From Pseudomonas putida (GTDB taxonomy: Bacteria; Pseudomonadota; Gammaproteobacteria; Pseudomonadales; Pseudomonadaceae), in the NCBI GenBank assembly GCA_041879295.1, contig CP047153.1, positions 62,001-126,000 on the forward strand: a stretch of DNA of 64,000 nt. Direction: 5' to 3'. A model generated the notes under the pieces. It made no database searches. It was given only the letters and a program-made list of their open reading frames with translations, and was not told the origin of the DNA. Shown here piece after piece: positions 1 to 8,556 of this stretch; positions within the stretch are counted from its first letter, which is position 1, and the number at the start of each line of letters is the position of its first letter. A program made the position numbers and the translations under genes.

Positions 1-2
1 TC

Positions 3-644
3 TCGGCAAGTGGGCGGCGTCTTCAGGGAGTTGGTGTGCACCGCGAGAAGCGTGTAGCAAAGCAGAAAGCCATGGTCGAGATTTTGTGTCGTCATCTGAG
101 TTTGCCAACAAACAGCCTTAGCCCTGAGGCTCCGACGCAGACATCAAGCTCTCCAGCGACCCGCGCTACTGACTACAAAGGTGCGCTAATTGAGCTTTGC
201 CGGAAGCAGGGATGGGCTGCTCCTCATTTGCATGTCGCGATGAGTGGACCGTCAAATGCTGCAAGCTTCACAGCCACCGCGACTGTACACCCGAAGGGTA
301 GCGACGTCGAAAGTGCTACCTCACCAGAGTGTGCAACCAAGAAGGCCGCTGAAGCAGCTGCTTCGGCCATCCTATTGAAGCGACTGGCCAAGTCACGTGA
401 GGCGACTTCCGTGAGCAGCTCAAACCCGGTCGTGCAGCTAAATGAGATGGCACAAAAAAACAGGCTGGCGGAGCCCAGTTACGTCTTCACCCAGCTGAGC
501 ATTGCTCCTCCGCAGTTCGAATGCGAGGCGCGAATCGTCGTAGATGGAAATGTGCTTTCGGCCAAGACAGTGGCTGGAGGTAAGAAGGTCGCGAAAGAGC
601 TAGCTGCTGCCGAGATCCTTGGGCAAGTGAAAATAGCGAGCTGA
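3..644 (+). CDS. Multi-domain double-stranded RNA-binding (dsRBD) protein, 5' end outside window
   Basis: The reading frame is open to the left edge, so the true start is missing. Two clear dsRBD repeats are visible: one from about base 171 (YKGALIELCRKQGWA, then GPSN, then a basic helix ECATKKAAEAAASAILLKRL) and one from about base 423 (NPVVQLNEMAQKNRLAEPSY, then GGKKVAKELAAAEIL). The first 30 visible residues (VHREKRVAKQKAMVEILCRHL) look like the last helix of a third dsRBD. The family fold binds A-form duplex RNA. No RNase III catalytic domain is visible in this part. In bacteria dsRBDs are mostly found attached to RNase III, so a protein built of tandem dsRBDs is unusual. Upstream domains could still change this reading. 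Confidence 0.75.
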   Translation, partial: SASGRRLQGVGVHREKRVAKQKAMVEILCRHLSLPTNSLSPEAPTQTSSSPATRATDYKGALIELCRKQGWAAPHLHVAMSGPSNAASFTATATVHPKGSDVESATSPECATKKAAEAAASAILLKRLAKSREATSVSSSNPVVQLNEMAQKNRLAEPSYVFTQLSIAPPQFECEARIVVDGNVLSAKTVAGGKKVAKELAAAEILGQVKIAS

Positions 645-683
645 TTGAAGCGCCCAGTTGACCGCCGTGAGGGAGCTAAGCAA

Positions 684-899
684 ATGAGCACTGAACAGAA
701 AGAACTGGAGGGGTTCGAGCTGACCTACAGTGTGCAGATCGACAGCAGCCAACTACTTGAGCTACTAGTTGACGAGATGGACACTGGGGACAGCGTTTGG
801 CAAACCACGAATGCGAGCGGTCAGGTCCTGGAACGTTCCGAGCGTTACGCAGATCAGGCTCGGTGCCTGCGTGACGGTCTGAACAAAGTACTGAAATAG
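684..899 (+). CDS. Small acidic hypothetical protein (71 aa)
   Basis: I chose ATG 684 because GGGAG lies about 8 bases upstream; the frame is open 39 bases further. It begins 40 bases after the dsRBD gene and may be co-transcribed with it. The product is acidic and soluble with no membrane segment (for example LLELLVDEMDTGDSVWQ). I do not recognise the family. Confidence 0.55.
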   Translation: MSTEQKELEGFELTYSVQIDSSQLLELLVDEMDTGDSVWQTTNASGQVLERSERYADQARCLRDGLNKVLK

Positions 900-1018
900 G
901 AGCAAGCACCAGGTGTTGACAATACCAGGCATCGAACAGAACTAGTCTGGTTGTTGCGATTGCACTCTCAGATGTTGCTGTAGCCTGGAGGCAGCATGGG
1001 CATACGAATGGACGAACG

Positions 1019-1789
1019 ATGAATCTGTACAAAATTGTTGAGCAGCAGGTGGCACGAGCCGAGCCCCTGATTGCTGGTTACCTTGGTTTGTATGCTGGCA
1101 GTATTGACCTTGCCGACCTCAACCCAGGCTCGATCAAGCAGGCAACCCCAGAGTTCAAACGTTGTGTGCAGCTGATCCAGGATCTCGCGGCCATGGCGGT
1201 GGTGACTCCGTCGACTGTACGCAAAATGGAGGCCGCCGTGGATGCGCTGGCTGGCATGGTCAGGGCACCCCAGATGATGGCGCCCACACGCGCCCTCTGG
1301 GCTATCGAGGATAGGATTCGTCGCACCCCGCTGGCGCTGGTTCGTCACCTGGCCGCAATTGCAGGCTCCGTGGCAGCGGGAATCTGGGGAACCATCGAAA
1401 AAAGCGCTGAAGCAGATGTGGGCGTAGCGATCGCCGCGGCCCTGGTGATGTTGTCCTTCGGCTGCAGCCTGAGCCATCTGCGAGACCCTGACCACATCGT
1501 GCCGAAAGGGCTTTTGGCGTTCCTAGGCGTTGGAGCGCTTGCGCTCGTGACGAAGGGCGTGCTGTTCACATTCTTGGTTTTTGCAGTCATCTCAGCGGGC
1601 TTCTTCATCCGAGACATCGCGCTGTGGTGCCGCCGGCTGAAGCCGGGCACTGCAGCTTCGCTCAACCGTGACAATGATGTGCTGTTCGGCGATAACGGCA
1701 ACATCTACACAGTCGAGGAGCTGTACGACCTTACCGGCGGTCCCGGGCCTGCGCAAAGCACCTACGGCCTTGCCAAAGACGATGATTGA
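1019..1789 (+). CDS. Hypothetical integral membrane protein (256 aa)
   Basis: The N-terminal 110 residues look soluble and helical. They are followed by about three hydrophobic segments at residues 110-200 (LAAIAGSVAAGIWG, VAIAAALVMLSFGCS, LLAFLGVGALALVTKGVLFTF) and an acidic C-terminal tail. No catalytic motif is visible and I do not recognise the family. The ribosome site is weak (GGACG before ATG). It stands alone, with a convergent gene downstream. Confidence 0.65.
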   Translation: MNLYKIVEQQVARAEPLIAGYLGLYAGSIDLADLNPGSIKQATPEFKRCVQLIQDLAAMAVVTPSTVRKMEAAVDALAGMVRAPQMMAPTRALWAIEDRIRRTPLALVRHLAAIAGSVAAGIWGTIEKSAEADVGVAIAAALVMLSFGCSLSHLRDPDHIVPKGLLAFLGVGALALVTKGVLFTFLVFAVISAGFFIRDIALWCRRLKPGTAASLNRDNDVLFGDNGNIYTVEELYDLTGGPGPAQSTYGLAKDDD

Positions 1790-1919
1790 TCGATGACTTA
1801 TGGTTTTCAGGTGGCTGCGCAGATGCGACTACGAGAGGGTGCGGCTGCTATTTGAGAGGTGGTGCTGCTGCTCGGCTCGACTCAGCTGGGGAGTCGAGTC
1901 CGAGCAGCATATGAGGAGA

Positions 1920-2321
1920 CTACTTGCCTTCGCCATTTGCCCGGGCGAACTGTGCAATGTCCAGTGGCGATCCCTCAGCGAACCCGGCCGGCTGAGTACA
2001 CCAATCTACGACCCAGTCCTGGACATGCCGACGGGTGAGGGGGCCGTATGCTCGCTTGACGTCGTTTAGGCTGATGAGCCCACAGATGGGGTTGATGATC
2101 CAAAATCCAATGTGCTTGGCGCAGAGGAAATATGCTGCGGCGTAAAAAATGGCTGAAGCGAGGTTCCCGTACAGCTCCCGGATCTGAAGCATTGGGTAGT
2201 AGAACGCAGCAACCGTGAACAGTGCGCAGATCATCACGAGCGCCCACTGATTCCACATTTTTAATGCGACAAAACCGGTAAGCCACCACTGCCGCCGCTT
2301 GTTCAAGTCACCCCATTTCAT
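1920..2321 (-). CDS. Hypothetical membrane protein (133 aa)
   Basis: The start at 2321 (MKWGDLNKRRQWW) is supported by AAAGGA about 11 bases upstream on the minus strand; the longer frame to 2378 has no such site. The product has basic N-terminal residues and then two or three hydrophobic segments (VALKMWNQWALVMICALFTVAAFYY; SAIFYAAAYFLCAKHIGFWII). It is divergent from the gene at 2435, and the shared intergenic region holds a type-A operator. The family is not recognised. Confidence 0.6.
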   Translation of the reverse strand: MKWGDLNKRRQWWLTGFVALKMWNQWALVMICALFTVAAFYYPMLQIRELYGNLASAIFYAAAYFLCAKHIGFWIINPICGLISLNDVKRAYGPLTRRHVQDWVVDWCTQPAGFAEGSPLDIAQFARANGEGK

Positions 2322-2386
2322 TTCTGTTTGGTGTCCTTTCGTCTGTGGCCTTGTGGCCTGGGCGTCGGATGATATCAATACTGGTT

Positions 2387-2406
2387 AATTATCTGTACGC
2401 GTTGTG
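2387..2406 (+). promoter_or_regulatory. Type-A promoter/operator, copy 1 (degenerate)
   Basis: AATTATCTGTACGCGTTGTG matches the element's repeated 20-bp consensus TATTATNCGTACGYGTTAYG, and most closely copy 6. AATTAT would serve as a -10 box. It lies 28 bases before the gene at 2435 and within the divergent region with the gene ending at 1920. No good -35 is visible. Confidence 0.5.
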
Positions 2407-2434
2407 TGTTACTTTTCATTCCGGCAAGCGAGCC

Positions 2435-2752
2435 ATGTCCGGGAGATCCTTGGTGAGTTCAGAAAAAAACACCCGCAAGCGTGCGGTTTTCTGGGGCGTA
2501 GCGTTGCTCGCTCTGATCGGAGGACCGCTGGCCTACAACGGCCTGGGGTTGAGCAAGCTGAGAACTGGTTTTTCCTCTGCGACACCTGATGAAATTCAGG
2601 CGGTGGCCCGTGATTCGAGATGTGCGACTCGGCTCCTGGTGAATGCCAACCGAAGTGCGCAGGACATTCGGGTTAGAGATCTGGAGTGGGTGAAGGAGCG
2701 CTGCGCGCTAGTCGAGCGTCAGGCCGAAGCTTTCGAGGGGACTGCACCATGA
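2435..2752 (+). CDS. Small single-pass membrane protein (105 aa)
   Basis: I chose ATG 2435 (MSGRSLVSSEKNTRKR); earlier in-frame starts overlap the type-A operator. A basic N-terminus is followed by one hydrophobic segment (AVFWGVALLALIGGPLAYNGLGL). The rest is a soluble region with two cysteines, CATRLL and ERCALVERQ. The next gene starts at an ATGA overlap, so the two are translationally coupled. The family is unknown. Confidence 0.6.
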   Translation: MSGRSLVSSEKNTRKRAVFWGVALLALIGGPLAYNGLGLSKLRTGFSSATPDEIQAVARDSRCATRLLVNANRSAQDIRVRDLEWVKERCALVERQAEAFEGTAP

Positions 2753-3108
2753 TTTCGTCAGGCCAGCAGCCCGCCAAACAACAAATTCGGCGCAACTACG
2801 TGGTTGGCGCCATCTGCATCGCAGCTTTTTCGGCGAGCTCATTCGCATACACGTTGCCCGGGCTTACCGCTAAGGCGGCATCGCTTGTGGTCGGGTACTG
2901 GGCGGCACTGCCGTTTGTGCACCTGGCCACAGGGCATGGGTTCGGATTCAAGAAGAAGCGGACAGGAGCCACAGGCTGCTCTGGCGTTGATGTCCAGCGG
3001 TGTGATGCTGGAAGTGCAGTTGAGCAGTTCTCCCAAGCGCAAATTGAGGTTGCACCAGGCGTTGATGCGGTTTCTGCCTCGCGCACTCCCTCCAGTCCAA
3101 GCAATTAG
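2749..3108 (+). CDS. Small two-segment membrane protein (119 aa)
   Basis: It starts at ATG 2749, overlapping the previous stop by four bases (ATGA). Two hydrophobic stretches (YVVGAICIAAFSASSFAYTL and AASLVVGYWAALPFVHLA) precede a basic GFGFKKKR and a polar tail. It is part of a run of small membrane-protein genes from 2435 to 4092. The family is unknown. Confidence 0.55.
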   Translation: MISSGQQPAKQQIRRNYVVGAICIAAFSASSFAYTLPGLTAKAASLVVGYWAALPFVHLATGHGFGFKKKRTGATGCSGVDVQRCDAGSAVEQFSQAQIEVAPGVDAVSASRTPSSPSN

Positions 3109-3124
3109 TGCAGGTTGAGTCGAT

Positions 3125-3499
3125 ATGAAAAGAAAATACAAGAACGGTAATTCTGGCTGGAAGACAAACTGGCTCGGCGTTTGTGAGCGCCCTCGGTTCT
3201 TCACCCTTGTCACGCTCAAAGCCCTGGTAATGTTTGTTGTCCTAACTGTTTTGAGTTTATTGCGCTCTGCAGTGGTTTTATTAGTTATTGCCTTGATTGT
3301 TTCAATGGTCGGCAAGATGTTTGCATCTACTGAGGCCTTTGATGTGCGAAGGCTTGCTGTCTTGGATGGGGCGCCAGACTATTTTACTCTGATAGTCTTG
3401 ATTTTGGTTTGGCACGGGATGGTGTGCGATGTATTTGCAGCGCTGCGAAAATGGCGGCAAAAGCGAATTCGGAGCCGGAACGAAATTAAAATGAGCTGA
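3125..3499 (+). CDS. Small membrane protein (124 aa)
   Basis: It has a basic N-terminus, a long hydrophobic region (ALVMFVVLTVLSLLRSAVVLLVIALIVSMVGKMF) and a second one (YFTLIVLILVWHGMVCDVF), ending in a basic tail. It begins 16 bases after the preceding gene. This stretch is more AT-rich than the neighbouring genes. The function is unknown. Confidence 0.55.
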   Translation: MKRKYKNGNSGWKTNWLGVCERPRFFTLVTLKALVMFVVLTVLSLLRSAVVLLVIALIVSMVGKMFASTEAFDVRRLAVLDGAPDYFTLIVLILVWHGMVCDVFAALRKWRQKRIRSRNEIKMS

Positions 3500-3531
3500 T
3501 ACCTGCAGCTGTGGTTAAGGAATGAGATTAT

Positions 3532-3867
3532 ATGATATTCAGAACATGGAAAGATTTAGATTATCGGGTAAGAGATACTCTGGTCATTGCTCCAGCTTTG
3601 TTGTTGGCCCTGGGGGCAGTTACAGGGGGGGTCTTCTATTTTGCTCCAGAGACCGTTACTCGGCCTGCCGGGGAGGTTAAATCACTGCTGCTGCACCATT
3701 CTTCTTTCTCGACCATTACGACCTTGGAAACTACTGAGGGTTGGTACCAGCTTGAAGGGGCAGTGTCCGGAGCTAGGGGCGACATCGTGAGTATTCAGAC
3801 AACTGCCGGTTATCAGAAAGCGTGCCTTAAGTCCAAGGACAGTAAAGCTTGCTACGATTTTCGTTGA
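3532..3867 (+). CDS. Membrane-anchored small protein (111 aa)
   Basis: One N-terminal hydrophobic segment (VIAPALLLALGAVTGGVFYFA, about residues 17-38) precedes a presumably extracytoplasmic domain of about 70 residues with two cysteines (KACLKSKDSKACYDF). Its topology matches several other short genes in this backbone. The function is unknown. Confidence 0.55.
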   Translation: MIFRTWKDLDYRVRDTLVIAPALLLALGAVTGGVFYFAPETVTRPAGEVKSLLLHHSSFSTITTLETTEGWYQLEGAVSGARGDIVSIQTTAGYQKACLKSKDSKACYDFR

Positions 3868-3912
3868 CGCAAGGGTGAACGTCTGTGGTGGCACATGAAT
3901 AGGAGCTCCATA

Positions 3913-4092
3913 ATGCCAGAACAAAATACAACCCAAAGTGATAAAGGCTCCTTTGTCGGCGAGTGGGGTGGGGTAATCTTGGTTGTTTTAATGGTCAGTG
4001 CGATTCTGATTCTCAGTGTGCTCGCTTCTAAGGCCGGTTACGACAAGCCGTTCTCAAATAAGTTTGTCGCGCCCCTCGATAAACGCCTTTGA
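3913..4092 (+). CDS. Small single-pass membrane protein (59 aa)
   Basis: ATG 3913 has AGGAG eight bases upstream; the alternative start at 3895 lacks one. The product is MPEQNTTQ, a hydrophobic helix (GGVILVVLMVSAILILSVLA) and a short polar tail. It is the last gene of the membrane-protein run. The function is unknown. Confidence 0.55.
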   Translation: MPEQNTTQSDKGSFVGEWGGVILVVLMVSAILILSVLASKAGYDKPFSNKFVAPLDKRL

Positions 4093-4206
4093 GGGAGTAT
4101 CCCAGAATTGTTATTTAGAGTAGTGCTGGCAGCCTTCAAATACGAAGGGCCCTTTGCCTCTCTCTCTGGGGTGTGGCGCCCTAGGATGCGAAATCGGTAG
4201 TGAGTC

Positions 4207-4824
4207 TTGTGTGGTATTCAGTCAGAATTCAGCGGCATTTGCCGGGTGAGGAAGCTCGGCCCCCTACGAGAGCAGTACCAGGAGCTGAGACACTTGAACA
4301 CCCAGGAGCAACTGCGTTACTACGAGGCTGCGATCATCGCTGCACCGCGGCGTGTATTGGCTGGCGATGACGACTGGAAAAAGGACATCACACGTGACGC
4401 TGGGGTTTACGTGATATGGCAGGAGAAAATTCCAATCTACGTCGGCGAAACCTCGGCACTTCGCGCCAGGATGGGTGATCTCACAGTCTTTGAGCACCAT
4501 ACCTTTGCGCGCAGAACCTGCGATTTGTTCGGACTTGGCGCTAGGGACAGAAAGGGCCTGATCAGCGTATATTCAAGCAACTACGAACTGTCCTTCTGCG
4601 CGGTCCCGTTTGGGCGCAAGGAGGTCGAGGAATACTTGATTTTGCGCTGGCGCTCAAGCCTGTCGAACAAAGTCGCAGCACGGCTGCTGTCGGGCCACCA
4701 ATACAACTGGGTTGTGCCTGCTGCACCAGTCTTCGATACCGGTGCCGGCAGTGCTTCGGACATCCAGGGGCTGCCGGGCAACCGGGCGAAGGAACCCGAT
4801 GTCGTAGCGGTCGCAGAGCTTTAG
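4207..4824 (+). CDS. GIY-YIG-type nuclease-like protein (205 aa)
   Basis: A GIY-YIG module is visible: GVY at residues 66-68, IYVG at 77-80, then ETSALRAR with the expected arginine (86 or 88), and a possible metal-binding glutamate in KEVEEYLILRW (about 139-142). Members of this superfamily cut DNA or RNA with a single metal ion. The fold call rests on these motifs; the substrate is unknown. The longest frame uses TTG 4207; GTG 4246 is an alternative start. It appears to be a single-gene unit, with a type-A promoter following. Confidence 0.65.
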   Translation: MCGIQSEFSGICRVRKLGPLREQYQELRHLNTQEQLRYYEAAIIAAPRRVLAGDDDWKKDITRDAGVYVIWQEKIPIYVGETSALRARMGDLTVFEHHTFARRTCDLFGLGARDRKGLISVYSSNYELSFCAVPFGRKEVEEYLILRWRSSLSNKVAARLLSGHQYNWVVPAAPVFDTGAGSASDIQGLPGNRAKEPDVVAVAEL

Positions 4825-4932
4825 ATCCTCCCTTGTTCTGTATTTCAGTCGGTCTAGAATGTCTTCATGATTTCACTGAAAATATAGGATATTCAGTAGC
4901 TTACAGGTCGTGTCCTTGACCTTATATGCCGT

Positions 4933-4975
4933 TTGACATTCGGTAAATCTTTCAGGATTATAGTTACGTGTTACG
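4933..4975 (+). promoter_or_regulatory. Type-A promoter/operator, copy 2, with consensus -35
   Basis: TTGACA (4933-4938), a 17-base spacer, then GATTATAGTTACGTGTTACG (4956-4975). This copy best shows that the repeated motif carries a -10 box followed by an operator-like half covering the expected transcription start. The next gene begins at 5045. Confidence 0.65.
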
Positions 4976-5044
4976 GTCTTGCGATCGTAATCCGCGACTG
5001 CGCATCAGCTCAGGCGGAGTCTTGGCCCCATCTGGAGAGTTTGA

Positions 5045-5299
5045 ATGTCGATCCCAAAACCGAGTGCCGAAACTTCCGGCCAGGCCGGCGATGATGCTGG
5101 CTTGGAGGCGGCGCTGCAGGAATTCCGCGATAAGATCCAGGCCGCTACTGGTCGATCAGTGCTCCCGCTTGAGTTGGCGGCATTCCGCGCCCAGGTCGCT
5201 ACTTGCATCGCTCACCGGCAGCCGCGGCTCGTGCAGTTTGGCCTTTGCGACTTTCAAACCCGCACCGGGCGGGCAACGTTGATCCAAGTGACGTTCTGA
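5045..5299 (+). CDS. Small hypothetical protein (84 aa)
   Basis: ATG 5045 follows GGAGAG with a 6-base spacing and lies 70 bases after a type-A promoter. The product is soluble, with a helical region (GLEAALQEFRDKIQAATGRSVLPLELAAFRAQV). It precedes the two helicase genes and may be first in their transcript. The family is unknown. Confidence 0.5.
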   Translation: MSIPKPSAETSGQAGDDAGLEAALQEFRDKIQAATGRSVLPLELAAFRAQVATCIAHRQPRLVQFGLCDFQTRTGRATLIQVTF

Positions 5300-5461
5300 T
5301 CCGGCCGGCCACCCAGCGCGTGGTAGTTGCGTTCTAGGCCCCCAAACAACGAACATCGTGACCAAACCCCAGCTGTCAGCGCAGGTCAGGACCACCTATG
5401 GGTACTGATTGCAGCTGGCAGCCCGATCCACACCAGCATTTCGACGAGTAAGGCCTGAGGC

Positions 5462-6991
5462 TTGAACGACCATATCCATCTAGCGGCTGAATACGATCAG
5501 ACCCCCAGTCGGGAGCTGCCGCATTCTGTTGAAGCCGAGCAGGCCATTCTAGGCGGATTGCTGAACGAGCCACGTGCCTGGGTGCGTGTCTCGGACCTGG
5601 TGGTCGAATCTGATTTCTTCCGCGCAGACCACAGGCTCATTTTCAAGGCTATTGCCAGGCTGCTTGAAGAGGGGCGGGCGCTTGATGTCGTCACGGCACA
5701 GGAGGCTTTGGAACGTGCAGGTGAGCTCTCGAATGCAGGTGGCTTGGCCTATCTGAAAGAGCTTTCCGATAACACCCCGTCCGTCGCCAACATCGCGTCC
5801 TTTGCTCGCGTAGTCAGCGAGCGCTCGCAGTTCCGGAAGATCATTGGTGTGTGCGAGGAGATCGAGCAGAGCGCCAACTCCCCAGCCGGCCGCTCCGTGG
5901 AAGATCTGGTGCATGATGCCGAAGCGAAAATGCTGTCTGTGGCCGGTCAACGGCCGAAGGAGGGCGGTCCGGTTGGCATCGAAACCCTGCTCAGAAAGGC
6001 CGTCGATAAGATCGAAACCGCCCATGAGTCAGGGCTTGCGTCCCTGGGCCTATCGACAGGTTTCGTCGACCTCGATAGCAAACTGAGCCTGTTGCGTCCT
6101 GCTGACCTGGTCATCGTGGCTGGCCGGCCATCCATGGGCAAAACCACTTTTGCCATGAACATTGTGGAAGAGGCCGTTCTGCGGTCGGATAAAGTGGTCG
6201 TGGTCTACTCCATGGAGATGCCAGGCGATGCACTGCTAACGCGCATGCTCTCCTCGATGGGTAGCATTGACCAGTCGCGAGTCCGATCCGGGAAGCTGTT
6301 GAATGAGGACTGGACCAAGCTGACCAAGGCTGCCAACGCGCTCAACAAAAACGATCGCTTCTTCATTGACGACACTCCGGCGCTGAGCCCATCGGAGATG
6401 CGTAGCCGCACGCGGAGACTTCGACGTGTGCACGGCGAGATAGGACTGATCATGGTGGACTACCTGCAGCTGATGCAGATCCCCGGATACGGCGGTCTCA
6501 ACCGGACCAACGAGATTTCGGCCATCTCCAGGTCACTCAAGGCTTTGGCCAAGGAATTTGATTGCCCCGTGATTGCACTCTCGCAGCTCAATCGCTCGGT
6601 GGAACAGCGCAAGGACAAGCGCCCGGTGAACTCCGATCTGCGCGAGTCCGGCGCCATCGAGCAAGACGCTGATGTGATCATGTTCGTGTACCGGGATGAG
6701 GTGTACAACCCCGACTCCCGGTTTGCTGGCACCGCCGAGATCATAATCGGCAAGCAGCGAGAAGGACCCACCGGTTTCGTCCGGCTTGGCTTCGAGGGGC
6801 GATACACACGCTTTGTTAATTTGGAGCCGGGTACCCACGACTTCACCGATCAAGAAATGGGGGTTGAGAGAATTGACCCCAACCCGCGACTTGGCCGTAT
6901 GCCTGTCCAGAAGCTCGTAGAAGGGGCTGCGAAGAAGGTTGAGGGCAAGGGCAGGGGGCGGCGCCGAAAGGGCGTAAGAAAGCCCCCGTGA
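5462..6991 (+). CDS. DnaB-type replicative helicase, first tandem copy (509 aa)
   Basis: The product carries an N-terminal DnaB domain (SVEAEQAILGGLL), then a RecA-like motor with Walker A GRPSMGKTT at about residue 221, Walker B IMVDYLQLM at about 331-339, and RESGAIEQDADVI near the end. DnaB hexamers unwind the fork 5' to 3' and recruit primase. The TTG start at 5462 gives MNDH, parallel to MNDD in the next gene. It differs from the second copy by a basic 45-residue C-terminal extension (KGRGRRRKG) that could bind DNA or a partner. The two copies are close paralogues separated by 58 bases. A copy on an element may serve its own replication; that is inference. Confidence 0.9.
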   Translation: MNDHIHLAAEYDQTPSRELPHSVEAEQAILGGLLNEPRAWVRVSDLVVESDFFRADHRLIFKAIARLLEEGRALDVVTAQEALERAGELSNAGGLAYLKELSDNTPSVANIASFARVVSERSQFRKIIGVCEEIEQSANSPAGRSVEDLVHDAEAKMLSVAGQRPKEGGPVGIETLLRKAVDKIETAHESGLASLGLSTGFVDLDSKLSLLRPADLVIVAGRPSMGKTTFAMNIVEEAVLRSDKVVVVYSMEMPGDALLTRMLSSMGSIDQSRVRSGKLLNEDWTKLTKAANALNKNDRFFIDDTPALSPSEMRSRTRRLRRVHGEIGLIMVDYLQLMQIPGYGGLNRTNEISAISRSLKALAKEFDCPVIALSQLNRSVEQRKDKRPVNSDLRESGAIEQDADVIMFVYRDEVYNPDSRFAGTAEIIIGKQREGPTGFVRLGFEGRYTRFVNLEPGTHDFTDQEMGVERIDPNPRLGRMPVQKLVEGAAKKVEGKGRGRRRKGVRKPP

Positions 6992-7049
6992 AGCCTCCTG
7001 TTACCTCGCCACTCGATAGCGCCCCCAACTTACGGAGTCAGATGCCCAC

Positions 7050-8447
7050 ATGAACGACGATTACGCTCCAGAGCAGCTCGACCTACAGACATCCTCGCTG
7101 AAGGTGCCACCGCACTCGATCGAGGCAGAGCAGTCCGTGCTCGGTGGTCTCATGCTCGATAACAACGCCTGGGAGCGCGTGCTCGATCAGGTCTCCGACG
7201 GCGATTTCTACCGGCATGATCACCGGCTGATTTTCCGCGCCATCGCTAAGCTGGCGGACCTGAACGAACCTTTCGACATCGTGACGCTGCACGAGCGTCT
7301 GGACAAGGAAGGCCTAAGCAGCCAGGTCGGCGGGCTGGCCTATCTGGCGGAGCTGGCAAAGAACACCCCATCCGTTGCCAACATCAAGGCCTACGCTGCG
7401 ATCATCCGGGAGCGGGCGACCCTGCGCCAGCTGATCAGTATTAGCACCGACATCGCGGACAGTGCCTTCAACCCAGAAGGCAGGAACGCTGCGGAGATCC
7501 TCGACGAGGCCGAACGGCAGATTTTCCAGATCGCTGAAGCCCGGCCGAAAACCGGCGGCCCGGTGGGTGTCAAAGACCTGCTGACCATGGCCATTGACCG
7601 CATCGACACGTTATTCAATTCCGACAGCGACATTACCGGTGTGTCGACGGGCTTCACTGACCTTGATGAGAAGACCAGCGGCCTCCAGCCGGCCGATCTG
7701 ATCATCGTGGCCGGCCGGCCATCGATGGGCAAGACCACCTTTGCCATGAACCTGGTGGAGAACGCGGTGCTTCGGTCCGAGAAGGCGGTGCTGGTGTTCT
7801 CGCTCGAAATGCCAGGTGAGTCGCTGATCATGCGTATGCTGTCGTCGCTCGGCCGCATCGACCAGACCAAGGTGCGATCCGGCCAGCTGGATGATGATGA
7901 CTGGCCGCGGCTAACATCAGCGGTGAATCTGCTAAACAACCGCAAACTGTTCATCGACGACACCGCCGGCATCAGCCCCTCGGAAATGCGGGCACGCACA
8001 CGCCGCCTGGCCCGTGAGCACGGCGAGATTGGCATGATCATGGTCGACTACCTGCAGCTGATGCAAATCCCGGGCTCTGCCGGCGACAACCGGACCAATG
8101 AAATCTCCGAGATCTCTCGTTCCCTCAAGGCCCTGGCCAAGGAATTCAACTGCCCTGTCATCGCCCTGTCGCAGCTGAACCGCTCCCTGGAGCAGCGCCC
8201 GAACAAACGCCCGGTGAACTCCGACTTGCGTGAATCCGGTGCGATCGAGCAGGACGCTGACGTCATCATGTTCGTGTACCGGGATGAGGTTTATCACCCC
8301 GAGACCGAGCACAAGGGTGTGGCGGAGATCATCATCGGCAAGCAACGTAACGGCCCGATCGGCTTTGTGCGGCTGGCGTTCATCGGCAAGTACACTCGCT
8401 TCGAGAACTTGGCGCCGGGCATGTACAACTTCGACGATGATGAGTGA
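7050..8447 (+). CDS. dnaB: DnaB-type replicative helicase, second tandem copy (465 aa)
   Basis: This copy has standard DnaB length and architecture: N-terminal domain with HSIEAEQSVLGGLM, linker helix, Walker A GRPSMGKTT at about residue 221, Walker B MIMVDYLQLMQIP, and the terminal LAPGMYNFDDDE. It closely resembles the preceding gene across the motor domain but lacks its basic tail, which suggests tandem duplication and divergence. A remnant of its 3' end (PGMYN-coding DNA) recurs at 15,588, followed by the same leader that follows this gene. Confidence 0.92.
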   Translation: MNDDYAPEQLDLQTSSLKVPPHSIEAEQSVLGGLMLDNNAWERVLDQVSDGDFYRHDHRLIFRAIAKLADLNEPFDIVTLHERLDKEGLSSQVGGLAYLAELAKNTPSVANIKAYAAIIRERATLRQLISISTDIADSAFNPEGRNAAEILDEAERQIFQIAEARPKTGGPVGVKDLLTMAIDRIDTLFNSDSDITGVSTGFTDLDEKTSGLQPADLIIVAGRPSMGKTTFAMNLVENAVLRSEKAVLVFSLEMPGESLIMRMLSSLGRIDQTKVRSGQLDDDDWPRLTSAVNLLNNRKLFIDDTAGISPSEMRARTRRLAREHGEIGMIMVDYLQLMQIPGSAGDNRTNEISEISRSLKALAKEFNCPVIALSQLNRSLEQRPNKRPVNSDLRESGAIEQDADVIMFVYRDEVYHPETEHKGVAEIIIGKQRNGPIGFVRLAFIGKYTRFENLAPGMYNFDDDE

Positions 8448-8556
8448 TGACTCCCTGATCGGTTAGTGTCGGCCGCTATCTCCCAGGCCCCGCCCTATGG
8501 TCGCGATGATCGCAGTAAGTTGGCAGGGCGGCGGATCATCATGCCCCACTGCTTTC

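Noticed and set aside
968..1495. Leftward 175-codon frame
   Set aside because: Shadow of the 256-aa membrane-protein gene; its translation is rich in His, Arg and Cys without a pattern.
1800..2069. Rightward 89-codon frame
   Set aside because: It is antisense to the leftward membrane-protein gene at 1920-2321, with no ribosome site and poor composition.
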